A stretch of 64,000 nucleotides of DNA from Stomoxys calcitrans. Taxonomy: Eukaryota; Arthropoda; Insecta; Diptera; Muscidae. Numbering within the stretch: position 1 is the stretch's first letter; each line of letters opens with the position of its first letter. The stretch is from assembly GCF_963082655.1 (NCBI RefSeq), contig NC_081553.1:38465205-38529204 (forward strand), in the 5' to 3' direction. The notes under the pieces are model-generated. The model was not told where the DNA came from and made no database searches. It was given only the letters and a program-made list of their open reading frames with translations. A program made the translations under genes and the position numbers. Shown piece after piece: positions 45,660-57,458 of this stretch.

Positions 45660-45687
45660 TATACCCCCACCATAGGGTGGGGGTATA
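45660..45687. repeat. Perfect 12-bp hairpin, isolated HINE-like 5' tip
   Basis: TATACCCCCACC, loop ATAG, GGTGGGGGTATA. This is the hairpin that opens family A/B elements, here without the following block and directly abutting a MITE. Confidence 0.8.
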
Positions 45688-45893
45688 CAAAAGAAAGTAA
45701 TTGCATTTTTAATAAAACTTAGAATGAACTTTAATCAAATATACTTTTTTTACACTTTTTTTCTAAAGCAAGCAAAAAGTAGCAGCTGATAACTGACAGA
45801 AGAAAGAATGCAATTACAGAGTCACAAGCTGTGAAAAAATTTTTCAACGCCGACTATATGAAAAATCCGCAATTACCTTTTTGCAACCCAATA
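45688..45893 (-). mobile_element. mariner-type MITE, copy 2, left end deleted
   Basis: Same interior as copies 1 and 3 ('AACTTAGAATGAACTTTAATC', 'AGCTGATAACTGACAGAAG', 'CGCCGACTATATGAAAAATC') and a right TIR CCGCAATTACCTTTTTGCAACC with a 3-base loss. The left TIR is reduced to AAAGAAAGTAATTG. Confidence 0.8.
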
Positions 45894-46892
45894 TTATCCG
45901 ATTTTGTTGAAATATGGGACAGTGAGTAATGTTAGGCCCTTTGACATCCATCTTCAAATCGCCCAGATCGGTCCAGATTTGGATATAGCTGCCATATAGA
46001 CAGATCCACTGATTTGGGGTCTTAGGCCCATAAAAGCCTCATTTATTATCCAATTTTGCTGAAATTTGGAACAGTGAGTTGTGTTAGGTCCTTCGACATG
46101 GTTCTTCCATTTGGCTCAGATCGGTTCAAATTTGGATATAGCTGCCATATAGACCGATCTCTCGATGTAAGGTTTTGGGACCATAAAAGGCGCATTTACT
46201 GTCCGATGTCGCCGAAATTTGGGACAGTGAGTTAAGTTAAACCCCTCGACACACTTCTGCAGTATGGCACAGATCGGTCCAGATTTGGATATAGCTGCCA
46301 TAATGACCGATCTCTCGATTAAGGTTTTTGGGCCCATAAAAGGCGCATGTTTTGTCCGATGTCTCCGAAATTTGAGACAGTTTTGTTAGGCCCTTCGACA
46401 TCATTCTTCAATTTGGCCCAGATCTGTCCAGATTTGGATTTAGCTACAATATAGACCGACTCGCCGATATAGGGTCATAGGCCCATAAAACCAACTTAAA
46501 TAATCCGATTTTTCTGAAATTTTGGACAGTGACATCTTTCGCGACATCTTTCTTCAATTTCTCCGATTTCGCCGAAATTTGCGATAGTGAGTTGTATTCG
46601 ACTTTTCGACATTTTTCTGAAGCTGGGCCCTAATCGGTCCGGATTTGAATATAGCAGCAATATAGACCGATCTCTCAAATTAAGGTTTTGGGCCCATAAA
46701 ACCGCATTTATTGTCCGATGTCGCCAAAATTTGGGACAATGAGTTGTGTTAGGCCCTTCGGTATCCTTCTTCAATTTGGCTCAGATCGGTTCAGATTTGA
46801 ATATAGCTGCCATATAGACCGATCTCTCGTTTTAAGATTTTAGGGCCATAAAGGTCGCATTGATTATCCGATTTCGCCAAAATTTGGGACAA
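45894..46892 (+). mobile_element. HINE-like family A array
   Basis: About 6.5 units ('GATCTCTCGATGTAAGGTTTTG', 'GCCGAAATTTGGGACAGTG') on the plus strand. No 3' palindrome. At 46,893 it joins a B/E-type 5' end in the opposite direction. Confidence 0.7.
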
Positions 46893-47067
46893 GCGGTAAG
46901 CTTTACGCGTTCGACAGCTATTTTGACTGATTGACAGACGGACGGACGGACATGGCTTAGTAGACTCTGGATGTAGAGACAATCTAGAATATATATACTT
47001 TATGGGATAACAGATTAATATTTCGAGATGTTGCATATTCAATAACTAGATTATGGTGGAGGGTATA
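46893..47067 (-). mobile_element. HINE-like B/E 5' end, inverted against the array on its left
   Basis: 'AAGCTTTACGCGTTCGACAG', GACAGACGGACGGACGG, 'GAATATATATACTTTATGGG', 'AATATTTCGAGATGTTGC' and terminal TATGGTGGAGGGTATA. Confidence 0.7.
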
Positions 47068-48474
47068 CAAATCTGTGGTCTCATCGCCAGGATGAAAGCA
47101 AATGTAAATATCCGGCAGTGTGAGAACCTTCTCAGCTGACCCACCACTTCCTAGTACCTAGGACGAGTTCACCGACTATTCTTTGCAGCCTGAAAATGCG
47201 TCTCCACAGATGCTCCATTGTCTAATGTTTACCTTCGATGAAAATCGGACCATTCTTTCTCAGGAAGCTTGGCGTGCTGAGATTCTTAGAGAGAACTATG
47301 AGCAATCTAAATGCCTGCAAGTGCACTCAAATTCTTCACCGAATTTCGTTGTGTATTTTTTTCGCTCTCCCCCTCTTATTCGTCGCGCTGTTCAAATCTT
47401 CATGGAGCTCGTTTCAGCCATCCACCATGACATGACTAATTTTTTCAGGTATTCCATGCGGGTCGGAGTTCGCTTGTATCCAATATTGATCTAGGGGTTC
47501 CCACCTCGAGCTCAACCTGAAAGCAAATCCAGTAGTAGTACGAAATTCCACCGGACGGACGTATTTGGGTCCACTCAACTTCAGAAATAAAATTATATAG
47601 AAAAAAAAAATTTAATTATTTTAAAATCTCAATAAATTTTTAATTTTTGATTTCAGGTAATGTAATTTTCAAGGCAAAGCCCTATATACACAATCACAAC
47701 AGAAAGGTAAGTTTTGGCACTATTTTCTTATATCTTACTTATATATCAAATATTTTTCATAACTGTATTGAAAACCTCCACATGTGCATAGAATTTATGC
47801 GAAAAATTTTTTGCTTCAAAGTAAGATAATCTTATAAAATGAAATTTTTCCTCATTTATTTCCTAAAAAACAAAACTAAAGACAGACATGGTAAATCCAA
47901 AACCACATTGACTAACATCTTTAACTAAAGGAAATATTGCAAGAAATAAAATCCTTAATTTTACGCAAGTCATGTTTATTATGACATTGACCTTAAACCA
48001 TAGAGGATCATCAATCTTAGCAGCCAACAACGCCAATAAACCTGGCAAAATCATACGACAGACAGACAGTCAGAAATTCTACGAAGCCAAACCAAAACTG
48101 GGAGAGTGAAAGAGAATTCCAACCAAAAACAAAAAAGGGATGCAGCAGCAATATTCAATCTCATGTTAATGTTGCTTTCCATGTTCCTTTTCTGTTTTTG
48201 GTTGGTTTTTTTTTTTTTTGAATGTAAACAAATACCTCGGAGAGCAAAGTCTAACAAACCCACTAACGTTGTTTTAACAACATTTTATAACAAATGATAT
48301 TTGTCCAAAAAAACATGAAATGAAATCTCTTACCAAAAACCCAATACTAATACGGCCATGACATCAATAATCTTTGAAAGAGTGAGTGCAAGGCTAGTGC
48401 ACGTGAAATGAGGACAGTGGGTCAAGATGAAAAAAGTTGGGAAGAAAAGAGAAAAAGAAAGAATTAAATAAAAA
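47068..48474. other. Unique DNA
   Basis: 47,090-47,560 is less AT-rich and has a 103-residue open frame (47,183-47,494), with no motif I can name; it may be an old repeat or exon relic. 47,580-48,470 is AT-rich with T- and A-runs. Confidence 0.4.
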
Positions 48475-49632
48475 CAAGTAAAAGCGTGGTAAGCTCGGTC
48501 GGGCCGAATCTTATATACCCTCCACCATGGATCGCATTTGTCACGTTGTTTGAATGACTTTTTCAAACAGAAAAACCACCAGTCATAGAAAAACATCACC
48601 TGAAAAATTTCCGGCAAATCGAGTAAAAATTGCGCCCTACAGAGGCTCAAAAAGACAAACTGGGAAATCGGTTTATATGGCAGCTATATCAGGTTATATG
48701 CCGATTGAGACCATACTTGGACCGTTTTCGGAAGTCATACCAAAACGAAATATGCAAAATTTCAACCATATTGGATAAGAATTGCGCACCCTAGAAGTCT
48801 TATTGGGAGATAGGTTTATATGGCAGCTATATCAGAATATGGACTGATTAAGACCATACTTGACATAGTTGTTAAAAGTCAAAAAAAAAAAAACACTTCA
48901 TGCTAAATTTGGGCCAAAACGGATAAGAATTGCACCTTCTAGAAGCTCAAGAAGTCAAGACCCAAGATCGGTTTATATGGCAGCTATATCAGGTTATAGA
49001 CCAATTTGAACTATTCTTAGCACAGTTGTTGCAAGTAATACTAAAACATCACGTGCAATATTTCAGCCTAATCGGATAAGCAATGCGCCCTCTAGAAGCT
49101 CTAGAAGTCAAGACCCAAGACCGGTTTATATGGCAGCTATATCAGATTATCAACCGTATTAGACCATACTTTGCAAAGTTGTTGGAAGTAATACCAAAAC
49201 ACCACGTGTAATGCGCCCTCTACAAGCTCAAGTAGTCAAGACCTAAGATCGGTTTGTATGGCAGCTATATCAAAACATGGACTGATATGGCCCATTTACA
49301 AACCCAACTGACCTACACTAATAAGAAGTATTTGTGCAACATTTCAAGCGGCGAGCTTTTTTCCTTCGAAAGTTAGCGCGTTTCGTATGACGGACGGCCA
49401 GACGAGTTCTTCTCATCATACCAAAACACCTCATGCAAAATTTAAGACAAATCGGAAAAGAATTGCGACCTCTAGTGTCTCAAGAAGTTAAGATCCAAGA
49501 TCGGTTTATATGGTAGCTATATCAAAACATGGACCGATATGAACCAATTACAATCCACACCGACCTACACTAATAAGAAGTATTCGTGCAAAATTTCAAG
49601 CGGCTAGCACCCATCCCATGGTGAAGGGTATA
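48475..49632 (-). mobile_element. HINE-like element, family B, rearranged
   Basis: Left end AACAAGTAAAAGCGTGG, palindrome remnant CTCGGTCGGGCCGAA, 'CCCTCCACCATGGATCGC', about six units. A 5'-block piece appears early (49,330-49,410: 'GCGAGCTTTTTTCCTTCG', 'GACGGACGGCCAGACG'), then units resume, then a shortened tip AGCACCCATCCCATGGTG...GGGTATA. The pattern suggests two copies fused with deletion. Confidence 0.7.
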
Positions 49633-50528
49633 ACATGTAAAAGCGTACTAAGTTCGGCGGGGCCGAATCTTGGGAACCCACCACCATGGATTCTGCTAAA
49701 ATATAGGAGCTATATCTAGTTATAAACCGAATTGGACCGAGAGTCATAACAGAACACTGTATTGAAAATTTCAGCCAAATCGGATAAAAATCGCTTTTTA
49801 AAGGTTCAAGAAGTCAAATCGGGAGTTATGTTTATACGGGAGCTATATTATGTACTTGATCGTGTTGAACCATACTTGGCACAGTTGATGGGAGTCATAA
49901 CAGAACACTACATGCAACATTTCAGCCAAATTTGACAAAAATTGCGGCTTGTAAGGGCTCAAGAAGCCAAATCGGGAGATCGGTTTAAATGGGAGCTATA
50001 TCAGGTTCTTGACCGATTTGAATCGTACTCGGCACAGATGTTGAATGTCAAAATAAAACATAATGTGCAAAATTTCAGTCAAATCGAACAAAAATTTTGG
50101 TTCCAGGGGCTCATGAAGTCAAATTGGGAGATCAGTTTATATAGGAGCTATATTAGGTTCTTGACGGATTTGGACCGTACATTGAACAGTTATTGCAAGT
50201 CATAACATAACGCAAAAATTGTGGCTTATATGGGGAGATCGGTTTATATGGCCTCAAGAAGTCAAATCGGGAGATCGGTTTATATGGGAGCTATATCCAA
50301 ATCTGAATGGATATGGCCCATTTGCAATCCCCACTGACCTACATCAACATAAGGTATATACGCTCTACACGTTAGACCGATGTCGTGATTTCGACAGACG
50401 GACAGACATGGCTAGTTCGAATCAGAGTTTCGAGACGATCATGTATATGTGGATCCTAGATCAATATTTCGAGGTGTTGTAAACGGAATGACTAGATTAG
50501 TATACCCCATCCTATGGTGGTGGGTATA
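49633..50528 (-). mobile_element. HINE-like element, family E, complete and short
   Basis: Left end ACATGTAAAAGCGTACTAAG, palindrome TTCGGCG-G-GGCCGAA (one mismatch), 'GGGAACCCACCACCATGG', about four E units ('TCAAGAAGTCAAATCGGGAG'), 5' block ('GACAGACGGACAGACATGGC') and terminal TATGGTGGTGGGTATA. Begins immediately after the GGGTATA end of the preceding element. Confidence 0.8.
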
Positions 50529-50714
50529 ACAAATTAAAAAAAAAAATAACGAAAAATAAAATAAAATAAAGTATAGTAGAATAAAAATAAAATGGATAAA
50601 ATAAATAAAAACTTAAAATTCAGAGATTCAGTTCTTCCAAAAATATTATCTAAATTATCTAAAATTTCATCGAAATTGGATTTACCATTCAAATTATATC
50701 AAAATTTCATTCAA
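50529..50714. other. AT-rich spacer
   Basis: AAAATAAAAT-like low-complexity DNA with no feature. Confidence 0.5.
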
Positions 50715-51971
50715 AAACAAGGCGTTAAGTTCGGCCGGGCCGATCTTTGGATACCCACCACCTCTGGTATATATGTAAACCAACTTTCATCAAAATTCGG
50801 TGAAAATTTCATACCTTATGTCCCATGTCCATTATATCAAAATAGGTTCCGATTTGGACCAAATAATAATAAGTACCTTAGCTATATCTAAAAATATACC
50901 GATCTAAACCATATACGACACGGATGTCGAAAAGCCTAGCAAAAGTCACTGTGTCAAATTTTAGTGAAATCGGATTATAAATGCGCCTCTTATGGAGCCA
51001 AGACTTTAAATCGAGATATCGGTCTACATGGCAGCTATATCCAAATCTGGACGGATTTGGGCCAAGTTGCATAACACAAAGCACTGTCCCAAATTTCGGC
51101 GAAATCGGACAATAAATGCCTCTTTTATGGACCCAAAACCTTAAATCGGTGGATCGGTCTATATGGCAGCAAAATCGGATAATAAATGTGGCTTTTATGG
51201 GTCTATCACCATAAATCGGAGGATCAGTCTATATGGCAGCTATATCCAAATCTGTACCGATCTGAGGAAAATTGACGAAGGATGTCGATGGGCCTAACAC
51301 AACTCACTGTCCTGAATTTCATCAAAATCGGATAATAAATGTGGCTTTTGTGGACCTAAGACCCTAAATCGGAAGATCGGTCTATATGGCAGCTATATCC
51401 AAATCTGGACCGATCTGAGGCAAATTGACGAAGCATATCGAAGGGCCTAACACAACTCACTGTCCTAAATTTCAGCGAAATCGGATAATAAATGTGGCTT
51501 TTACGGGCTTTAGACCCTAAATCGGAGGATCGGTCTATATGGCAGCTATATCCAAATGTGGACCGATCTGAGCCAAATTGACTAAGGACGTCGAAGGGCT
51601 TAACACATTTCACTGTCCCAAATTTCAGCAAAATCGGTTAATAAATGTGGCTTTGATGGGCCTAAGACCCTTAATCGGCGGATCGGTCTATATGGGGGCT
51701 ATATCAAGATATAGTCCGATATAGCCCATCTTCGAACTTAACCTGCTTATGGACAAAAAAAAGAATCTGTGCAAAATTTCAGCTCAATATTTCTATTTTT
51801 AAAGACTGTAGCGTGATTTCAACAGACAGACGGACGGACATGTCTAGATCGTCTTAGATTTTTACGCTGATCAAGAATATATATACTTCATAGGGTCGGA
51901 AATGGATATTTCGATATGTTGCAAACGGAATGACAAAATGAATATACCCCCATCCTTTTGTGGTGGGTATA
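50715..51971 (-). mobile_element. HINE-like element, family A
   Basis: Left end AACAAGGCGTTAAG lacks the usual GTAAAAA. The palindrome has one change (GGCCGATCTT), then GATACCCACCACCTCTGG, about 5.5 units, full 5' block and TTGTGGTGGGTATA. A unit near 51,165-51,180 is shortened (GGCAGCAAAATCGGATAAT), an internal deletion between units. Confidence 0.8.
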
Positions 51972-53042
51972 AAAATTGGGTAAAAAATTTTTAATTAAAC
52001 TTTAGTTTATTAAAAAAAGTTTTCATTATAAGATATTGCGTCATTTTATTGCTTTTATTATGCTGTCTCAATAAGCTTCAAAAGTTACCCTTTGAGCCAC
52101 TGTCCTCTTCCAGCTCACTCCTCCGATATGCGAATGTGCAAGCGCACCATCAGTCAGTCAGTCAGTCAGTTAGTGTTTATTACATTGAGGGAGTACTTAA
52201 ATGCTGACGCATGAGTTTTCCGGATTAAGAAAGGAGGAAAAAAAAAGAGGAAGACAAACAGCAAGCAATACAAACAAAAGAAACAACAACCACTACGACA
52301 ACATTAAGAAAATCAATCTTTTTTTCTTCATCATCGTCATGAGTTTGCTAAAAATTTCTGAAGAACTCTTTTCAATCATTTCGCAACAAAGATGCCTGCA
52401 CTCAGGCAGGCACTTTCTTTACACAGACCGAGATCAGTGAATAGTGGTGGTGGTGGTGGTGGTCAAGGCAAAGCGACTGATAGTGGTATTGTCAAAGGTT
52501 AAGGATCTTTGCTTTGCTTTGCTGTTTGCTTGGGTGCGTATCTTTGAGGAGAGATACAACACCTCAAACCTTAAATATTAAGATTATGTCTTGGTGGCTT
52601 TGTTGTTTTTGTTGACAGCTAACACCATGTAATCCTTTTATGAGCCACACACTCATGCACACTCTCCTATGCCACCTTACAAAGTCAGAGACAGAGAGAG
52701 AGAGTATTCAGATGCAAGCATTGTATCTTCATTTCGAAAAGATTACCATTTGGTCATTGTCAGCGAATTGCCATTGAACTGGCCAGGGACAACAATATTT
52801 TAATTGTTTTGAGTTGTTATTGTTTTTTTTTTCACCAGAAATTCCCAAATGTAGTAAAATTTTGATGGGCGGTTCTTGGGGTTCTGAGATCGTTTTTTGT
52901 GCAAGAAGGTGTTGCCAAGGTGCCCAAAATGGATTAGTTTTTAATATGTTTTGTAAAACCATTGCATTTGTATGGAATTTTGTTTAAGCAAAATATTATT
53001 CCATTTTGTTAAGAAGATTGATTGAATTGTTGATCTGTCTGT
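51972..53042. other. Unique DNA with short microsatellites
   Basis: CAGT repeats near 52,151, (GGT)n near 52,446 and (GA)n near 52,693. The 79-residue Lys/Asn-rich frame at 52,201-52,440 is not recognised. Confidence 0.45.
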
Positions 53043-53209
53043 TGGGTTGCCCATACGAAATTTCTATTAACACCAGAGTGACAAATCAATTGCATGTGCC
53101 ACACGCCTAAAAATTTGGCATTTGAGGAGCTTTGTTGTAATTTCTTGGAATAATAAAATAATGTTTCATATATAGCAGAATAGGGATGTAATCTTTTATT
53201 TACGTTGTA
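53043..53209. repeat. Unassigned repeat starting with a MITE-like end
   Basis: Begins TTGGGTTGCCCATACG, sharing its first 11 bases with the MITE terminal repeat, but the rest is different. It may be the end of a longer related mariner element. The following MITE sits at its right edge. Confidence 0.45.
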
Positions 53210-53445
53210 ATGGGTTGCCCAAAAAGTAATTGCGGATTTTTTAAAAGAAAATAAATGCATTTTTAATAAAACTTAGAATGAACTTTAATCAAATATACTT
53301 TTTTTACACTTTTTTTCTAAAGCAAGCTAATAGTCACAGCTGATAACTGACAGAAGAAAGAATGCAATTACACAGTCACAAGCTGTGAAAAAATTTCTCA
53401 ACGCCGACTATATAAAAATCCGCAATTACTTTTTGGGCAAACCAA
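53210..53445 (-). mobile_element. mariner-type MITE, copy 3 (intact)
   Basis: A 236-bp element with both terminal repeats (TGGGTTGCCCAAAAAG; CTTTTTGGGCAAACCAA) and TA on each side (53,208-53,209 and 53,446-53,447). Interior is the reverse complement of copy 1. Confidence 0.9.
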
Positions 53446-53559
53446 TAGTTTAGCCTTTTGTACACACAGTACATTTGTCAACTATAAGTTGCCATTATTG
53501 GGGGATCCACTAAGAATCGCTTCCTGGTTCGTATAAGGACCGAAAAAAGAATCTAACGC

Positions 53560-54372
53560 ACAAGACAAGAAGAAGAAACTCTCACTGGCCAGTCAGCCAA
53601 TTTAGACCTCTTCCGAGGACTGAGTACTTGAAAGGGAACCTGGAACTGGAACAGGAGTTCACCCATAACCCTGTATTTTCACAATTGCGGAGCAGTGACA
53701 CAAAAAGAGCTCGACCGTCTCCAACTCCTCTTCGTCATTGCATACCCTGCAGAAGTCTGTCACTCTCGGCGTTCAGCGCGACGTCAAAGATGTGACATTG
53801 AAATGATCAGTCTGCATATCTATTTGCAGTTCGAAATCATGCTTTCTCAGTCCCAGCCACAGGGCCTTTGTCATCCTACGTCGTAGGAGCAGCAACCCCC
53901 GCCTTATCATAGAAGGCGTCCACACTACCAAGAAGCTCGCACAGTGGGAACTCATGGATTCGAAAGCATGATCTGCAGCAATCAGAGATATTGGCCAACT
54001 CGTATGCCGCTTCCTTCCCCGCCAACCCTTGATGGCTCTGGAGAACAGAGCCTGACATCCGTTTTCATGGTTCGAAGAAGTTCATTGCATCTTCTAATCA
54101 GTTTTGAAATTGCATGGCCCAGCACCAGAGCATTGAGCACTGCCGTGACTGTCCTATCAGGTCATCGCTCCCCCATTCACATCATCTCCAGTATCTTCAG
54201 GACGTCTAATACCTCCGCTGCACTCTTTCTGAAGTCTACAAGATTTCCTGATTCCAAGGAATTCAGTGAAGACTGCTGCACCATTGCCCCATTCAATTCA
54301 GTTCTGGCCAAGTATTTAGCCTCCGAAAAGATTGGCAGCTCCACCTCATCAACACCAACTTCCAAGGCCGTT
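53560..54372 (-). pseudogene. LINE ORF2 C-terminal remnant with RNase H
   Basis: On the minus strand, across frameshifts: TALEVGVDEVELPIFSEAK, then AVLNALVLGHAISKLIRRC and NELLRTMKTDVRLCS (RNase H helices), then QSHQGLAGKEAAYELAN (the His...Asp motif, with the final Asp changed to Tyr), then after another shift VTDFCRVCNDEEELETVELF and LCHC, the cysteine motif typical of the C-terminus. An upstream catalytic Asp/Glu pair is not visible. Inactive. Flanked by a MITE on the left and a HINE-like fragment on the right. Confidence 0.75.
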
Positions 54373-54885
54373 AATCGATAGATAGGTCTATATGCCACCT
54401 ATACAAATCTGTGCGATCCATATTCGGAATGGAAGCTGAAAGCTTTAACACCACTTTCTGTTCCCAACTTCAGTAAATTGGGCAATAACTGGGACTTTTA
54501 TAGGCCCAGGGTCTTACTTAGGAAGATCGGTCTATATGGGGTTTATTACCAAATATAGACCAATCAGCATCGTACTCGGTCTAAATGGCAGTTATATCCA
54601 AATATGGTTCATACTTAGAGCAGATACCAGATGGTTGAAGGCAATTCTCTGTTCCAAATATCAACAATATCGGGAAATAAATGCGTCTTTTATGGGCTCA
54701 ATACCTTAAATCGAAAGATGGTTATGGTGAAAAAATGGTCTGTGCAATGTTTCAGCTCAATGTCAACAGAAGAACGTACTGACGGATGAACATGTCAAGA
54801 TCTTCTTAGAATTTCAGAATAATTGAGCATATATAAATTCGGAAATGGATATTTCGATGGGTCACAAACGGAATTTGACTACCCT
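54373..54885 (-). mobile_element. HINE-like fragment, family A, strongly diverged
   Basis: Three worn units ('GGAAGATCGGTCTATATGGG', 'AAATGCGTCTTTTATGGGC') and part of the 5' block ('GAACATGTCAAGATCTTC', 'GGATATTTCGATGGGTC'). The tip is replaced by LINE sequence. Confidence 0.65.
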
Positions 54886-55455
54886 GCAAATTTCCAGATT
54901 CAGCACGCTAATTCTGGGATTAGTGGAATCGGTGGAACGATACATACACGTGACATTCGTAACTTCGTCCACGGTAAAATGTGATGTCTGTCCATTGGGT
55001 CGGAAAACACGGATACAACAGATGGCTCTCCTAATAGCCTTATCACTCTCGGGATGCGTATGGCTCTCCTCTTAGCCTTGTCACTCTCGGGATGCTCAAT
55101 AAAGTGTCGGTTGTAAAACCCTTCTTCGGGCCAATCACAGTTACGTCGCTAAAAGTGGCCAAGTTCCTGCGATCCCTCCTTCCATGGTTCGGGAGTGACT
55201 TTACAGCAGTTGCTTAAAGTATTCCAACCACATATTCCACTTATATTCGTTGACTACCCTATTAGTTTCCAGTTTCAGCTCACTGATTCTGGGATTAGTG
55301 GGGTCGGTGCAACGAATCCCATCACATGACATTCGTAACTTTGTCCATGGTAAAAAGTGATGGTTTTCCATCGGGTCAGAAAACACGTATACAACAGATG
55401 GCTCTTCTATAGTAGTCTTGTCAATCTCGGGATGCTCAGTAAAGTGACGCACAGT
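54886..55455 (-). pseudogene. Jockey-type LINE ORF2 fragment, tandemly duplicated
   Basis: Homologous to the linker and RT N-terminal part of the LINE at 25.6-28.0 kb (compare 27,450-27,750). The minus-strand peptide RHFTEHPEIDKT is readable near 55,445. The same segment occurs twice, starting at 54,891 and 55,266 (375 bp apart, the second copy partial), and a 38-bp stretch is doubled at 55,022-55,097. No complete domain. Confidence 0.7.
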
Positions 55456-55499
55456 GGGACAGTAAAAAAAAAATTTTAAAAACTATGCCATTTGAGAAC

Positions 55500-56296
55500 G
55501 GATATAAATAACCCTGCCATATAGACCGATCCTCCGATTTAGGGTCTTAGGCCCATAAAAGGCGCTTTTATTAACCGATTTTGCTGAAATTTGGGACAAT
55601 GAGTTGTGTTAGGCCTCCGGACATTCTTCCTCAATTTGGCCCAGATCGGTTCAGATTTGGATATAGCTGCCATAAAGACCAAACCGCCGATTTAGGGTCT
55701 TAGGCCCATAAAAGGCGCGTTTATTAACCGATTTTGCTGAAATTTGGGAGAATGAGTTGTGTTAGGCCTCCGGACATTCTTCTTCAATTTGGCTCAGATA
55801 TGTCCAGATTTGAATATAGCTGCGATATAGAGACCGATTTCTCGATTAAGGGTTTTGGGGCCATAAAAGGCGCATTTATTGTCCGATGTCGCAAAATTTG
55901 GTACAATGAGGTGTCTTAGGCCCTTCGACATTCTTCTTCAATTTGGCTTAATTCGGTCCAGATTTGGATATAGCTGTCATATAGCCCGATCTCTCGATTT
56001 AAAGATTTGGGGCCATAAAAGGCGCATTTATTGTCCGATTACGCCGAAATTTGGCACAATGAGTTGTCTTAGGCCCTTCGACATTCTTCTTCAATTTGGC
56101 TTAGTTCGGTCCAGATTTGGATATAGCTGCCATATAGACCGATCTCTCCATTTAAAGATTTGGGGCCATAAAAGGCGCATTTATTATCCGATTTCGCCAA
56201 AATTTGGGACAGTGAGTTGTCTTAGGCTCTTCGACATTTTTCTGAAGCTAGGTTCAAAACGGTCCAGATTTAGATTTAGCTGCCACATAGACCGTA
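55500..56296 (+). mobile_element. HINE-like family A array
   Basis: About five units ('GATCCTCCGATTTAGGGTC', 'TGAGTTGTGTTAGGCC'), without 5' block or 3' end. The right edge is a SINE; beyond it the array continues as family B in the same direction and phase. Confidence 0.7.
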
Positions 56297-56297
56297 G

Positions 56298-56725
56298 GCC
56301 ACCGTAGTGCAGAGGTTAGCATGTCCGCCTATGAAGCCGAATGCCTGGATTAAAATCCCGGAGTCAATATCAGCGACATTTGCAGCGGTTGTTATTCCTT
56401 TACTAATGCAAGCGACGCCGGTGCGCAAAGGGTTGCATGTCCGCCTATGACGCTGAACGCCTGGGTTCGAATCCTGGCGAGACCATCAGAAAAGATCTAC
56501 AGCGGTGGTTTCCCCTTCCAATGCTGGCAATATTTGTGATGTACTATGCCATGTAAAAACTTCTCTCCAAAGAAGTATCACACGCCCTTCGGCCTCGGCT
56601 ATGAAAAGGAGGCCCCTTATCATTGAGCTTAAACTTGAATCGGACTGCACTCATTGATATGTGAGAAGTTTGCCCCTGTTCCTTAGTGGAATGTTGATGG
56701 GCAAAAAAAAACACAACAAACAACA
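56298..56725 (+). mobile_element. tRNA-like SINE, copy 3, with a doubled head
   Basis: A first head (56,298-56,415: GGCCACCGTAGTGCAGAGG, TTAGCATGTCCGCCTATG) is followed by a second (56,416 on) with an exact B-box GGTTCGAATCC at 56,464-56,474, the body (AATGCTGGCAATATTTGTG), 'GGCCTCGGCTATGAAAAGG' and tail ending in an A-rich run. The flanks AGCTGCCACATAGACCG and AGCTGCCATATAAACCG may be a target duplication or just homologous HINE units. Confidence 0.8.
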
Positions 56726-57458
56726 TAGCTGCCATATAAACCGATCTTGAATCTTAACTTCTTGAGGCACTAGAGGACGCAATTCTTATCTGATTTGGCT
56801 GAAATTTTGCAAGATGTGTTTTGTTATGACTTCCAACAACTGTGCCAAATATGGTATTAATTGGTCCATAGCCTGATATAGCTGCCATATAAACTGATCT
56901 TGAATCTTAACTTCTTGAGGCACTAGAGGTCGCAATTCTTATCTGATTTGGCTGAAATTTTGCAAGTTGTGTTTTGTTATGACTTCCAACAACTGTGCCA
57001 AATATGGTATTAATTGGTCCATAGCCTGATATAGCTGCCATATAAACTTATCTTGAATCTTAACTTCTTGAGGCACTAGAGGTCGCAATTCTTATCTGAT
57101 TTGGCTGAAATTTTATACAACGACTTCTCTCATGAACTTCGACAAGCGTGTAAGATATGGTCTGAATCGGTTTATAGCCTGATACTGCTCCCATATAAAC
57201 CGATCTTCCTATTTTAGTTCTTGAGCCCCTTAAGGGCGCAATTTTTATTCGAATTGGCTGAAATTTTACACAACCAGTTCTACTATGCTCTTCAACATTC
57301 AATTCAATTATCGTCCGAATCGGACGATTCTTTTAATAATTCTTTCCTTTGGTCAAATGTTTGCCTAAATAGAGATACCCGGAAAAGAACTCGACAATTG
57401 CGATGGTGGAGGTTATATAAGATTCGGCCTAGCTGAACTTAATAACTTTTTACTTGTT
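56726..57458 (+). mobile_element. HINE-like family B, 3' half
   Basis: About four units ('CTTAACTTCTTGAGGCACTAG' in near-identical copies), then 'GATACCCGGAAAAGAAC', GGTGGAGGTTATATAAG, palindrome TTCGGCCTAGCTGAA (imperfect) and TAATAACTTTTTACTTG, then T-run. Confidence 0.8.

Noticed and set aside
56416..56490. Functional tRNA gene (exact B-box)
   Set aside because: A-box and acceptor stem do not form a cloverleaf, and it is joined to a SINE body.
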